Below the pieces are notes generated by a model. The model searched no databases. It saw nothing but the letters and a program-made list of their open reading frames with translations, and was not told the origin of the DNA. DNA of 64,000 nt. It comes from Roseococcus sp. SDR. Its GTDB lineage: Bacteria; Pseudomonadota; Alphaproteobacteria; Acetobacterales; Acetobacteraceae. Position numbers and translations under genes: made by a program. The stretch lies in contig NZ_JAHRCU010000015.1 of the NCBI RefSeq assembly GCF_019083995.1, forward strand, positions 60,311 to 124,310. Direction: 5' to 3'. Shown here piece by piece: positions 8,161 through 17,100 of this stretch (position 1 is the stretch's first letter; each line of letters opens with the position of its first letter).

Positions 8161-8775
8161 GATGGGTGACGGCGTTGATCGCGCGATCATGCGTGGCGAC
8201 CACGCCCATAGGGAGAGGGTGGAGACAGCCTTCGCCAGCCGGCAACGGCTGCTCCGCTTGATGCACCCCGTCGCCGGGCGTCGTCGGCGTGATGGGCATG
8301 GCAAGGGCAACGAGCCGCAGGCGCGTGCCCAAACCCGTCGTCAGCGACCGAGGCACGCCGGATCGCGGCACCCGGAACGCCTCCGTCTCAGACCCCCGGG
8401 AGCGGCGGAACCCCGTGCAACGCCATTCGCCAACCCAGGCTCTTCCTCCCCGCAGCCGCATCCGGCGCGAGGGCAGCTTCACCGCACGCGAAGACGGTGA
8501 AGCGGCCTTTCCCCGGGAACGATGGCACCTTGGAGGCCGGGCAGCGCGCCTGCGCCGCCTGCACCCCGCCATGCCGGCCGCGACCGCTCTGACGCGCGAC
8601 CGGACCGGGCATGCGCAGGCGCCAGCCTCGGATCCGCGGCTGCCTGAGGATTCAGGCGACCGTCACGCCAGGCGGCATCGTGACCGAAGATCCGACGTCC
8701 CGCGGTGTGCCGGAACCAAACGGTCATGGAGCAGCGAGGCACGCGCCTGGACACTCGTTCCCCGCGCGATGCCGC
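8161..8775. other. gene-poor spacer between convergent operons
   Basis: About 600 bp without a convincing gene, lying between the plus-strand TRAP operon and the minus-strand regulator gene. Short reading frames exist on both strands (for example 8289-8798 and 8104-8310) but are arginine- and proline-rich, start without ribosome sites and show no family motifs. I see no RNA gene and no insertion-sequence ends. Confidence 0.5.
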
Positions 8776-9405
8776 TCAATGAATCTGCGGCGTATTGACC
8801 CAGACGAGCCGCGCGGTCCCTGGCCCTGGATTGCGGTATCGCGTCGTCAGATGCGCCTTGTAGAAGAAAGAATCCCCCGGCCCGAGCAGATAGGTCGTCC
8901 CGTCGATCGTGAGTTCGAGTTGACCTTCGATGACATAGCCCAGCGCCTCGCCCTGGTGCGTGATGTCATCCACCTTCGCACCTCCCTCGGAGACCACATG
9001 GATATTGGCCTCCAACAGGTTGCCGGAGCCGAAGGGCACCAGCCGCTCGTAGCGCACGCCGGTGCCGCCGCGAATCGGGTCCGTCTCCGTGACCGGCCGC
9101 TGGCCGGCCCGCTGGACCACGCTGGAATTCTGCGGCGTCAGCCCGAAGAAGGTCGCCATATCCGTCTCCAGGCTATGGATGATCTTCTGCAGCATGGGCA
9201 GGGAGGGGACGACGCGATCATTCTCGATCTTGGAGATCATGCTCTCCGTGCAGCCCACGCGTTCGGCCAATTCGCGCGCGCGCACCCCCTTGAGCATCCG
9301 CGCATAGCGCACGCGCGCGCCGATCTGCAGCGTCTCCGCGCGCTCTTCCTGGGCTGGCGGCCCGGACGGCCGCCTTGGACTCCTGATCGCCATCGCCTCG
9401 TCCAT
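8776..9405 (-). CDS. XRE-family regulator with C-terminal cupin domain
   Basis: A 209-residue transcription factor with a helix-turn-helix at about residues 28-85 (RYARMLKGVRARELAERVG, then SMISKIENDRVVPSL) and a cupin_2 domain at about 130-205 (HQGEALGYVIEGQLEL, then LGPGDSFFYKAH). Such proteins sense a small ligand through the cupin and regulate nearby uptake or catabolic genes. It lies 24 bp downstream of the amidase stop on the same strand, so it is probably the last gene of the peptide-transporter operon and may autoregulate it. A dyad in the leader of that operon (17003-17024) is a possible target. Confidence 0.92.
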   Translation of the reverse strand: MDEAMAIRSPRRPSGPPAQEERAETLQIGARVRYARMLKGVRARELAERVGCTESMISKIENDRVVPSLPMLQKIIHSLETDMATFFGLTPQNSSVVQRAGQRPVTETDPIRGGTGVRYERLVPFGSGNLLEANIHVVSEGGAKVDDITHQGEALGYVIEGQLELTIDGTTYLLGPGDSFFYKAHLTTRYRNPGPGTARLVWVNTPQIH

Positions 9406-9429
9406 GTGCGTCCTAGACGGGCGCTTATG

Positions 9430-10896
9430 CTACGCGGCCGCCACGGCGTGCAAATCGGCGGGTGGGGCCATGGGGGGCCAGGGTCGCGCCTCCCCCGCTG
9501 CCGCCTCGAAGCTGGCGGCCACCCGCAGCAGGTGCCGATCCTCCAGCCGCCGCCCGATCAGCTGGATGCCGACGGGCAGGCCATCGGCGAAGCCTGCCGG
9601 CAGTGAGATCGCGGGCTGGCCGGTGAGGTTCGAAAGCGCCGCAAAGGGCGTCCAGTCATCGGGGCCGACCGCACGGCCGGCGATATTCGCCGGGCCGAGC
9701 AGATCCGTCGCGAAGGCCGTCACCGCCACGGTGGGCGTGAGCAGCAGGTCATGCTCGCGCATGAAGCGCCACATCAGGTTGGCGACGGTCTTGCGCGCCA
9801 TGACGGCGTCGGTGAAATCCTCCGCTGCCCAGGGGTGATCCAGCAGCGCCAGAAGCTGGGGCGAGATCTCGGCGCGGCGTGGCGAAGCCAGGCGCCGCAG
9901 CCCGGTCAGATCCGTCTCCAGCGCGACCAGCGCGCGGAAAAGAGGGCCGAGGTCGCCACAGCCGGGATCCGCCAGCACCACCTCGGCACCGAGGCTCGCC
10001 AGACGCTCCGCTGCCGCATCGGCAAGCCGGCGCACCCCGGGCTCGACCGCCGCGAAGCCAAGATCGGGGCTGTATGCGATGCGCAGCCCGCGCAGATCCT
10101 CCAGCGGTTCCAGCCGCCAGGGGGCGGCCTCCTCCGGCAGGGACCACCGGTCGCGGTCATCCGGGCCGGCAATGACCGAGAGCATCAGCGCCACATCCGC
10201 CACGCTGCGGCCAAGCGGGCCGATATGCTCGAGCGATTCCCAGCCCGAGGCGCCGGGCTGTGCCGCGTCCCGACAGCCGGGCCAGAGCGGGACGCGGCCC
10301 ATGCTGGGCTTCAGGCCGACGATGCCGCACAACGCCGCGGGAATGCGCACCGAGCCCCCGCCATCGCTGCCCAACGCCAGCGCGGCCATGCCGGACGCCA
10401 CCGCCGCCGCCGAGCCGGCACTCGACCCGCCCGAAGTACGGTCGAGCCGCCAGGGGTTCCGCGTGGTGGGAAAGAGCTGGTTGTGACCGATGCCGCCATA
10501 GCCGAATTCGGAGGTGTTGGTCTTGCCGAGCAGGATGGCGTCCGCCGCGCGCAGCCGCTCCACCACGATGTCATCCGCCTCGGGCACATGCTCGGCATAA
10601 AGGCGCGAGCCGAAGGTGGTGCGCAGGCCGCGCGTGGCGATCAGGTCCTTCACCGCGACGGGCACGCCGGCGAGCGGCCCGGCCGCCCCGCCCGCACCGA
10701 TGCGGCGCTCAAGTGCGCGCGCGCTGGCCAGCGCGCCCTCCGCATCCAGCGTGCAGAAGGCGTGCAGATCGCCATCCCGCGCCGCGATCTGGTGCAGATG
10801 CGCCTCGGTCACCGCCACGGGGCTCAGGCGGCCAGCAGCGACCTCACGCGCGAGGGTGGCCGCGTCCTGGCGCCAGAGCGGGGCCGCTCCCTCCAT
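9430..10896 (-). CDS. amidase (amidase-signature family)
   Basis: Cytoplasmic hydrolase of the amidase-signature family, 488 residues, full length. The Ser-cisSer-Lys triad is visible: Lys in VAVKDL, and the two serines in the GGSSAGSAAAVASG signature followed by GSDGGGSVRIPAA. The start at 10896 is chosen because it overlaps the GlcG-like gene stop by one base (TGATG) and gives a normal N-terminus (MEGAAPLWRQ); a longer frame continues upstream but is shadow. Members hydrolyse amides, carbamates or amino-acid amides. Because it is encoded with a peptide-type ABC transporter, it probably processes the imported compound. The exact substrate cannot be read from sequence. Confidence 0.93.
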   Translation of the reverse strand: MEGAAPLWRQDAATLAREVAAGRLSPVAVTEAHLHQIAARDGDLHAFCTLDAEGALASARALERRIGAGGAAGPLAGVPVAVKDLIATRGLRTTFGSRLYAEHVPEADDIVVERLRAADAILLGKTNTSEFGYGGIGHNQLFPTTRNPWRLDRTSGGSSAGSAAAVASGMAALALGSDGGGSVRIPAALCGIVGLKPSMGRVPLWPGCRDAAQPGASGWESLEHIGPLGRSVADVALMLSVIAGPDDRDRWSLPEEAAPWRLEPLEDLRGLRIAYSPDLGFAAVEPGVRRLADAAAERLASLGAEVVLADPGCGDLGPLFRALVALETDLTGLRRLASPRRAEISPQLLALLDHPWAAEDFTDAVMARKTVANLMWRFMREHDLLLTPTVAVTAFATDLLGPANIAGRAVGPDDWTPFAALSNLTGQPAISLPAGFADGLPVGIQLIGRRLEDRHLLRVAASFEAAAGEARPWPPMAPPADLHAVAAA

Positions 10897-11366
10897 CAGC
10901 GGCCGCCTCGCCAGCCGGTGTCTTCCAGCCCTTGCGGCACAAAATCGGGGAAGAGCCCGGCGCCGATCACCGCCGCCCCGGCGCGCGCCACCGCCAGATC
11001 CTGAGGCCCGGTGCCCGACCCCGCACCGATGCCGCCAACCAATTGCCCGTTCACCAGCAAAGGCAGCCCGCCCAGCAGGTTGGTGTAGCGCCCCTGCATC
11101 GCGAGCGTGACCTGCATCTCGACATCCGCATGCACGCCACCGGTCGGCGCCATCTGGGCCACCGCCCCCTGCGCCTTCATGGTGGAGGAGCCGACGCTGT
11201 GGAACTTCGCGCCATCCATCCGCGCGAAGGCCAGCAGATTGCCGCCTGGGTCCACCACCGCGATGCACATGGGTGCGGCGATCGCCTCGGCATGGGCGAT
11301 GGCCGCGTCCAGCACGCGGCGCGCGCCGGCATAGGTGAGGCTGGCGGTGGGGATGATGTCGGGCAT
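10896..11366 (-). CDS. GlcG/HbpS-like (DUF336) protein
   Basis: A 156-residue protein of the GlcG/HbpS family, seen from LTYAGARRVLDAAI, the CIAVVDPGGNLLAFARMDGA core, and the late GGIGAGSGTGPQDLAVARAG segment. Family members bind haem or act as small accessory proteins in catabolic operons; enzymatic function is unproven for most. It sits between the transporter ATPase gene and the amidase gene, sharing one base with the latter. A Shine-Dalgarno (GGAGA) precedes the ATG. A role tied to the amidase or its product is inference. Confidence 0.88.
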   Translation of the reverse strand: MPDIIPTASLTYAGARRVLDAAIAHAEAIAAPMCIAVVDPGGNLLAFARMDGAKFHSVGSSTMKAQGAVAQMAPTGGVHADVEMQVTLAMQGRYTNLLGGLPLLVNGQLVGGIGAGSGTGPQDLAVARAGAAVIGAGLFPDFVPQGLEDTGWRGGR

Positions 11367-11384
11367 GGCGATCTCCGGGGAAGC

Positions 11385-12407
11385 TCAATCCTGGCCGAGC
11401 AGGCGCTCGGCATGGCGCTGGAAGGCCGCGAAGCGATCCGTCACCGCGGTCTCGCGCAGCACGTGCTCCTGGCGGAAGCAGGCCACCTGGTGGCCTCCGC
11501 CGAGGTCGAGTGGCAGCGGGCGCTCCGCCCGGCACCGCGGCTCGGCAAAGGGGCAGCGCGAGGCGAGAAAGCAGCCGGGGGGCAGGTCGATCGGGCTCGG
11601 AATCTCACCTTGCAGCGCAAGGGCGCTGCCGCGCGGCTGACCCGGATCGGGCAGCAGGACCGACTGCAGCAGCCCCAGCGAATAGGGGTGGCGCGAACGG
11701 CCGAAGACATCGGCGCCACGACCCTGCTCGACGATGGCGCCCAGATACAGCACGGCGATGCGGTCGCTCAGGTGGTGCACGGTCGAGAGGTCGTGCGAGA
11801 TGAAGAGGTAGGCCGTGCCCATCTCGGCCTGGAGGCGCTGCAGCAGATCCACCACCTCGGCGCGGGAGGTGGGGTCGAGCGCCGAGGTCGGCTCGTCCAG
11901 CACGATGATCTCGGGGCGGCTCGCGATGGCGCGCGCGATGCCGGCGCGTTGCAGCGTGCCGGCGCTGAGTTCACCCGGCCGGGCGTCGAGGCTGGCCGCC
12001 GAAAGCCCGACGCGCCGCGCGGCTTCCTCCACCCGGCTGGCACGGTCGGCCAGGCCCAACGCGCGCAGCGGCTCCTCGATGGAGGCGCCGATGGTGAAGC
12101 GCGGGTCCAGCGCCTCGGCCGGTTCCTGGAAGACGATCTGCAGCCTGCCTCGGAACCAGGCCTCACGAATGGAGGCGCGCCCGCGGATCGCATGGCCGCG
12201 GAAGGTGATCTGCCCCGCCGTGATCGGCAGGAGGCCGAGCACACAACGGCCGATGGTGGTCTTGCCCGAGCCCGACTCCCCCACCAGCGCCAGCGTCTCG
12301 CCCGCATCAAGCCGGAAGGAGACGCCGTTCACCGCCCGCACCATCGCGCCGCCGGCGGCCGGGAAGGTCTTTTGCAGATCATCCACTGCCAGCAGGGGGG
12401 CGCTCAT
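11385..12407 (-). CDS. peptide-type ABC transporter ATP-binding protein (DppF/OppF-like), canonical site
   Basis: A 340-residue nucleotide-binding subunit of a dipeptide/oligopeptide-family ABC importer. All catalytic motifs are standard: Walker A GESGSGKTT, Q-loop VFQEP, a signature region LSAGTLQRAGIA (LSAGT in place of LSGGQ), Walker B IIVLDEPTSALD and the H-loop ISHDLS. A C-terminal oligopeptide-transporter extension with cysteines (about residues 260-320) resembles the iron-sulphur-binding tail of this group. The gene overlaps the preceding ATPase gene by 4 bp. It pairs with the degenerate subunit at 12404-13381, so it probably supplies most of the catalytic residues of the heterodimer. 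Confidence 0.94.
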   Translation of the reverse strand: MSAPLLAVDDLQKTFPAAGGAMVRAVNGVSFRLDAGETLALVGESGSGKTTIGRCVLGLLPITAGQITFRGHAIRGRASIREAWFRGRLQIVFQEPAEALDPRFTIGASIEEPLRALGLADRASRVEEAARRVGLSAASLDARPGELSAGTLQRAGIARAIASRPEIIVLDEPTSALDPTSRAEVVDLLQRLQAEMGTAYLFISHDLSTVHHLSDRIAVLYLGAIVEQGRGADVFGRSRHPYSLGLLQSVLLPDPGQPRGSALALQGEIPSPIDLPPGCFLASRCPFAEPRCRAERPLPLDLGGGHQVACFRQEHVLRETAVTDRFAAFQRHAERLLGQD

Positions 12408-13381
12408 GCCGGTACCGCCATATGCCGGATGGGGGCGTGGCAGCGCACAGCATGGCCCGGCGCCAGCACCGACAGGGCCGGCGCATCCGTCGCGCAGCGC
12501 TCCATCGCGCGCACGCAGCGCAGCGCAAAACGGCAGCCGCGCTCGGGGATCTCGGCCGAGGCATCGGGCCGCGTCCAGCGCGCGCGCAGCGCCGGCGAAT
12601 GGGCGAAGGCGGCCAGCAGCGTGGCGCTGTAGGGGTGGCGCGGCGCCGAGAAGAACGCGTCACGATCGGCCGTCTCCACCACCTCGCCGCGATGCATGAC
12701 GGCGATCCGCGTACAGAAATGCGCCGCCACGCCGATGTCGCGCGTGATGTAGAGCATGGAGGTCCGCTGCTCACTCACCAGCCGCGCCAGCAGGTCCAGG
12801 ATCTGCGCCTGCACTGTGACGTCGAGGCCGCTCGTCGCATCGTCCGAGATGATGAAGCGCGGCTCACAGGCCAGCGCGATGGCGATCACCACGCGCTGCG
12901 CCATGCCGCCTGAGAGCTCGTGCGGATAGGCATTGTAGCGGCGGACCGGATCGGGGATGCGCACCGCCTCCAGCGTGGCCAGCGCACGCTCCCGCGCCGG
13001 CTTGCGCGTCAGGCCCAGATGGGCGCGCAGCACGGCCGCGATCTGCTCGCCCACGGGGCGCATCGGGTCCAGCTCGCTGCGCGGATTGGGCACGATCATC
13101 GCGAGATCCCGGCCGCGCAGCTTGCGGAACTCCGCCTCGCCGAGCCGCGCCAGATCCTGCCCGCCAAGGCGGATCGAGCCGGCGGTGATGCGCCCCGGCG
13201 GCTTCAGCGCGCCCATGATGGCACGCGCCAGCGTGGTCTTGCCGCAGCCCATCTCGCCCACCAGCGCCATGATCTCGCCCGCGCCGACCTCGAGGTCCAG
13301 GCCTCGCACCGCCTCCACGCTGCGCCCGCCATAGGCGGGATAGGCCACATTCAGCCCCTGGATGGAGAGCGCCGGCGTCAT
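12404..13381 (-). CDS. peptide-type ABC transporter ATP-binding protein (DppD/OppD-like) with degenerate catalytic motifs
   Basis: A 325-residue nucleotide-binding subunit. Walker A is intact (GEMGCGKTT, residues 42-50) and the signature is LSGGM (156-160). Three catalytic positions differ from consensus: the Q-loop glutamine is replaced by proline (MIVPNP, P98), the Walker B glutamate by aspartate (IISDDATSGLD, D181), and the H-loop histidine by arginine (YITRDIGV, R214). The partner ATPase is canonical, so the transporter should have one active and one weakened ATP site. Such asymmetry is known in other ABC families. I recall similar variants in some proteobacterial peptide importers, so this may be a conserved subfamily trait rather than decay. 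The reading frame is intact and overlaps its neighbour. Confidence 0.93.
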   Translation of the reverse strand: MTPALSIQGLNVAYPAYGGRSVEAVRGLDLEVGAGEIMALVGEMGCGKTTLARAIMGALKPPGRITAGSIRLGGQDLARLGEAEFRKLRGRDLAMIVPNPRSELDPMRPVGEQIAAVLRAHLGLTRKPARERALATLEAVRIPDPVRRYNAYPHELSGGMAQRVVIAIALACEPRFIISDDATSGLDVTVQAQILDLLARLVSEQRTSMLYITRDIGVAAHFCTRIAVMHRGEVVETADRDAFFSAPRHPYSATLLAAFAHSPALRARWTRPDASAEIPERGCRFALRCVRAMERCATDAPALSVLAPGHAVRCHAPIRHMAVPA

Positions 13382-13382
13382 C

Positions 13383-14393
13383 TCAGCCTCGTGTCCGGGG
13401 GTCGATCAGGAGGTAGAGGAAATCCACGATCAGATAGACCAGCAACGAGAAGATCGCGGCGAAGATGATGAAGCCCATGATGGCGTTGAGGTCCGCATTC
13501 AGCACGGCGCCAACCGCATACTGCCCGGCGCCGCCCCAGCTGAAGACGATCTCCACAAGAACGGCCCCGCCCAGCAGGTAGCCGTAGAGCACGCTGACCA
13601 CCGTGAGCACTGAGGGCAGCGCGTTGCGCAGCGCATGGCGGCGGATGGCGGCGGGCGGCAGGCCGCAGAGATGCTGATACTGGCTGAAATCGGCCTCCAG
13701 CATGCGTTCCATGGTCGATTGCGTCATCTTCAGGATCGGCCCCGCATTGACGATGCCGAGCGTGAGCACGGGCAGAACGAGTTGCGCCGCGGCGGACCAG
13801 AAGACCTCCCAGTCGCCCGCGATCATCGCATCCAGCGTGAGAACGCCGGTCACCTGCGGCGGCGCGAGCAGGCCGATATCGAGCCGACCCATGGGCGGCG
13901 GCGCCCAGCCGAGGAAGGAGAAGAAGACCAGGATCAGCAGCAGCGCGAACCAGAAATCCGGCAGGGCGCCGGCCGCGAAGCCATAGCCGTCCGAAAGGCG
14001 GCGCACCCAGCCCTCGGGCCGCTGCGCCGCCAGCACGCCGAGCGGCACGCCGATGGCGATGGCGAGCAGCAGGCCGAGCGTCACCAGCTCCAGCGTCGCC
14101 GGAAATTTCCGCAACAGATCCTCCAGCACCGGCCGCGTGGTGAGCCAGGAGGTGCCGAGGTCGCCCTGCACGAGGCGCGAAAGGTAATGCCCGAACTGCA
14201 CCCATAGCGGCTCGTTCAGACCCATCTGCTCGCGCAGCTGCTCCAGGTTCTCGCGCGTGGCGAGCGGCCCGAGGATCAGCGGCACCGGATCGCCGGGGAT
14301 GGATTTGATCAGGAAGAAGCTGACCAGCACGATGCCGAAGAGCTGCGGAATAAGATAGGCGAGGCGGAGGGCCGCGTGGCGCAGGAACCACAT
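13383..14393 (-). CDS. peptide-type ABC transporter permease (DppB-like)
   Basis: A 336-residue inner-membrane permease with about six helices. The N-terminal segment (LAYLIPQLFGIVLVSFFLIK) and the following SIPGDPVPLILG are typical of DppB/OppB. The EAA-like cytoplasmic loop for ATPase contact appears near residues 240-265 (HLCGLPPAAIRRHALRNALP). It starts with ATG overlapping the upstream permease stop by one base (TGATG). It forms the translocation pore with the 14393-15292 product. Confidence 0.94.
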   Translation of the reverse strand: MWFLRHAALRLAYLIPQLFGIVLVSFFLIKSIPGDPVPLILGPLATRENLEQLREQMGLNEPLWVQFGHYLSRLVQGDLGTSWLTTRPVLEDLLRKFPATLELVTLGLLLAIAIGVPLGVLAAQRPEGWVRRLSDGYGFAAGALPDFWFALLLILVFFSFLGWAPPPMGRLDIGLLAPPQVTGVLTLDAMIAGDWEVFWSAAAQLVLPVLTLGIVNAGPILKMTQSTMERMLEADFSQYQHLCGLPPAAIRRHALRNALPSVLTVVSVLYGYLLGGAVLVEIVFSWGGAGQYAVGAVLNADLNAIMGFIIFAAIFSLLVYLIVDFLYLLIDPRTRG

Positions 14394-15292
14394 CAGCCGC
14401 GCCCCCTGAGGTCACCCAGCGCGCGGCGCTTTCCGGGATCGGAAAGGATCTCGATGCTGGCGCCGATCAGTGCGAAGCCGAACACCGTGATGGAGAGTGC
14501 GAGGCCCGGGAACAGCGAGGGCCACCACTGGCCGGTGATGACGTTCTGGTAGCCCATGGCGATCATGTTGCCCCATTCGGGCGTGGGCGCGCGGACGCCG
14601 GCGCCGATGAAGCTGAGCCCCGCCGTCAGGAGGATCGCCATGCCGATGTTCACCGAGGTCTGCGCCAGGATGGGCCCCAGCGCATTGGGAATGATGTGGC
14701 GCAGCAGGATGACGGTGTCGGAGGCGCCGGCGATGACCGCGGCCTCGATGAAGTTGCGCCCGCGCAGCGCCAGCGCCTGCGCGCGCATCAGCCGCAGATA
14801 GATCGGCGTGGAGACGAAGACGATGGCGAAGATGATGCTCTCGAGGCTCTGCCCGAAGACGGCGACGAGCGCGAGGGCGAAGGCGAAGACCGGAAAGGCC
14901 TGCAATACGTCGCTGCCGCGCAGGACCGCGAGCGAGACGAGGCCCGCCGCACCGCTCCGCCCTTCATGATAGCCGACGAAGGCGCCCAGCGCGCTGCCCA
15001 GCAGGGCGGAGATGAGCGTGCCCAGCAACGCGATGGTGAGGTCCATGCGCGGCGCGTGCAGCACGCGGCTCAGCACGTCGAGCCCTGCCTGGTCGGTGCC
15101 GAAGGGATGCGCCCAGGAGGGCGGCAGGAGGAAGGCGCCAGGGATGGATTGCGTCGCCGAATGCGGAGAGATCCAGGGCGCCAGGATCGCGATCACCACC
15201 ATGCCCAGGACGATCGCATAACCCAGCGCATAAAGGGGGTGGCGGCGCAGGAAGGCGGCGAAGAAGCCGAGGCTCCCCGCGCGCCCGCCCAT
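14393..15292 (-). CDS. peptide-type ABC transporter permease (DppC-like)
   Basis: A 299-residue permease with an N-terminal OppC-type helix (ALGYAIVLGMVVIAILAPWI) followed by HPFGTDQAGLDVLSRVLH, the family hallmark FGTDxxGxDxxSR. The binding-protein-dependent transport domain covers about residues 85-285, with the ATPase-contact loop near AVIAGASDTVILLRHIIPNA. It starts 17 bp after the binding-protein stop and ends in a one-base overlap with the DppB-like gene. Confidence 0.94.
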   Translation of the reverse strand: MGGRAGSLGFFAAFLRRHPLYALGYAIVLGMVVIAILAPWISPHSATQSIPGAFLLPPSWAHPFGTDQAGLDVLSRVLHAPRMDLTIALLGTLISALLGSALGAFVGYHEGRSGAAGLVSLAVLRGSDVLQAFPVFAFALALVAVFGQSLESIIFAIVFVSTPIYLRLMRAQALALRGRNFIEAAVIAGASDTVILLRHIIPNALGPILAQTSVNIGMAILLTAGLSFIGAGVRAPTPEWGNMIAMGYQNVITGQWWPSLFPGLALSITVFGFALIGASIEILSDPGKRRALGDLRGRG

Positions 15293-15309
15293 CCCGGCCG
15301 CCGCCTGGC

Positions 15310-16959
15310 TCAGGACACGCCCCGCCGCACATCCTGGAAGCGGATGGTGTTGGAGCTGTAGTAGGCCAGGCCCGAAAGCCCGGTCTGATGCGCGAACTGG
15401 TAGCCGGTAAAGGCGATGTGAACCCAGGGGCTCTCGCGCATCACGATCTGCTGGGCGCGCGTCACGATCTCCTGCCGGCGCGGCCAGTCCATGGTCTGCA
15501 GGCTTTCGTCGATCAGCGCATCCACCTCCGGATTGGTGTAGCTCGTGTGGTTGATGAAAGACGTGCTGCGGAAATACAGGTTGAGCGCAAAGGATGGGTC
15601 GGGCGTGAAGGGCGCGTCCACATGGAACATGAGCGGCTGCGAGCGATCCGTCATGAAGCGGAAATAGGTGGCCGCCGGAATGCGGTTGAGCGTCAGCTCG
15701 ATGCCCAGGGCGCGCAACGCCGTCTGGTACATGATGGCGATCGGCTCCTGCTCGGGCACGCCGGCGTTGTAGGAGAGCTCGGTGCGGAAGCCGCCGGCGA
15801 AGCCCGCATCCGCCAGCAACCGGCGCGCGGCCTCGATGTTCGTGTCGTATTCCCAGAACTGGTCCGTGGCACCGGGATAGAAGAGCGGCATGACGCCCTT
15901 GAGGGGCGCGCCAAAGCCCTGGAGCACGCTGCGCAGCACCTCGTCACGCGGGAAGGCGAGGTTCATCGCGCGGCGCACGGCCACATTGTTGAAGGGGGCC
16001 ATGCGCGTGTTCATCTGGATCCAGATGCCCTGCGTCGCATCGAGGTTCGCGACGCGCACCGTGCGATGGTTGGCGAGCGCGATATAGTCGGTCGGCGCGA
16101 GGAACTGCGCGATGTCGGCCGCGCCGCCCTGCACCAGCGAGAGACGAGCGGCGGAAGTCGCGACTTCGCGGAAGATCACCGTCTCCATGAAGGGCTTGCC
16201 GCCCCAGTAGTCATCGCGGGCGGTCGCGACCATCTGCTGGCCGCGCGTCAATTCACGCAGGTTGTAGGGGCCGAAGCCAGCGACATTGGTGTCAAGCCAG
16301 CGGCGGGACCAGGGGTCATCCCCCGCCGCCATCTCCTTCGCCTTCTTCTGGTCGAAGATGGGGTTTCCGATATGCGTGGTGACCGGCAGGAAGATGGCGT
16401 TCGGCCGCTCGATCGAGAAGGAGACGGCGAGCGGCCCCTCGACGCGCACCTGGTCGGGGTCGGAGAGGCCCAGGGCCCGCGTCATGAAGCCATCGCGGCC
16501 GCGCAGGGCGAATTTGCGGTCGAAGGTGTATTTCACATCCTCAGCGGTCAGCGGGTTGCCCCAACCGCTGCGCACCCCCTCGCGCAGGTGGAAGGTGATG
16601 CGGCGGTTGTCGGCCGACCACTCCCAACGCTGGGCGAGTTGCCCTTCGGGTGCCACGCCGAAGTTCTCACGCTGATAGGCCGGCTGACGCGGATCATTCA
16701 TCAGCGGATAGCGCGTGAGGTTGTCATAGAAGCCGGCCATGACATTGCGCGAGCCGATGGAGAGCGCGTTCTCGACATCCATGCTCTGCGGCGTGGCGGA
16801 AGAAGCGATGACCAGCGTACGGCCGCGCCCCTGGGCCGCGGCCGAGCCTGGCATCGTTCCAGCGGCGGCAAGGCCGGCGGCGCCGGCAAAGAGCGCCCTT
16901 CGCTCAAGGCTGGCCCTTCCCAGACGGGGGGCGGCGGGGCTTTCGCGTGTGTCGTCCAT
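15310..16959 (-). CDS. peptide-type ABC transporter substrate-binding protein
   Basis: Periplasmic solute-binding protein of family 5 (SBP_bac_5), 549 residues. The start at 16959 is preferred over an upstream in-frame ATG (17043): an AGGAG sequence lies just upstream and the protein then begins with a Tat-like signal (SLERRALFAGAAGLAAAG, cleaved near SAAAQ, about residue 44). The mature part shows LAQRWEWSADNRRITFHLREG and DVKYTFDR, typical of the family. It may belong to the KPN_01854-type family (TIGR04028), because the two divergent genes upstream belong to families that I recall co-occurring with it. It heads the operon of two permeases, two ATPases, GlcG-like protein, amidase and regulator. 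Confidence 0.93.
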   Translation of the reverse strand: MDDTRESPAAPRLGRASLERRALFAGAAGLAAAGTMPGSAAAQGRGRTLVIASSATPQSMDVENALSIGSRNVMAGFYDNLTRYPLMNDPRQPAYQRENFGVAPEGQLAQRWEWSADNRRITFHLREGVRSGWGNPLTAEDVKYTFDRKFALRGRDGFMTRALGLSDPDQVRVEGPLAVSFSIERPNAIFLPVTTHIGNPIFDQKKAKEMAAGDDPWSRRWLDTNVAGFGPYNLRELTRGQQMVATARDDYWGGKPFMETVIFREVATSAARLSLVQGGAADIAQFLAPTDYIALANHRTVRVANLDATQGIWIQMNTRMAPFNNVAVRRAMNLAFPRDEVLRSVLQGFGAPLKGVMPLFYPGATDQFWEYDTNIEAARRLLADAGFAGGFRTELSYNAGVPEQEPIAIMYQTALRALGIELTLNRIPAATYFRFMTDRSQPLMFHVDAPFTPDPSFALNLYFRSTSFINHTSYTNPEVDALIDESLQTMDWPRRQEIVTRAQQIVMRESPWVHIAFTGYQFAHQTGLSGLAYYSSNTIRFQDVRRGVS

Positions 16960-17002
16960 GGGAGGGCTCCTGGTTGAAGGGAAGGCCGGAGAGAGAGGAG
17001 GT

Positions 17003-17024
17003 AACTTGACTTCCCATTCAAGTT
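17003..17024 (-). promoter_or_regulatory. operator-like dyad in the transporter operon leader
   Basis: A perfect 7-bp inverted repeat, AACTTGA and TCAAGTT, separated by 8 bp, 44 bp upstream of the binding-protein start codon and downstream of the predicted promoter at 17064-17092. A further half site (TCAAGT) lies at 17057-17062, next to the -10 element. The position would suit a repressor that blocks transcription until ligand is present. The XRE-cupin regulator encoded at the end of the operon is a candidate binder. Confidence 0.45.
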
Positions 17025-17063
17025 CCGTGCCAGAGGCCCACATTCCGGATTCTCGGTCAAGTA

Positions 17064-17092
17064 ATTATAAATAAATGATTTTTTATTGGAAA
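17064..17092 (-). promoter_or_regulatory. sigma-70-like promoter for the peptide transporter operon
   Basis: On the minus strand a perfect TATAAT (-10, 17069 down to 17064) is preceded after 17 bp by TTTCCA (-35, 17092 down to 17087; 4 of 6 consensus). It lies in an AT-rich island in a GC-rich background, with predicted start near 17057, giving a leader of about 100 nt before the binding-protein ATG. Confidence 0.5.
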
Positions 17093-17100
17093 GCGAAATC

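Noticed and set aside
10260..12632. A 790-codon plus-strand frame opposite the amidase and ATPase genes
   Set aside because: Runs across three real minus-strand genes and their overlaps, with no motifs.
16960..17043. N-terminal extension of the ABC binding protein
   Set aside because: It would place 28 residues before the signal peptide and covers the leader dyad; the start at 16959 has a ribosome site and a proper signal.
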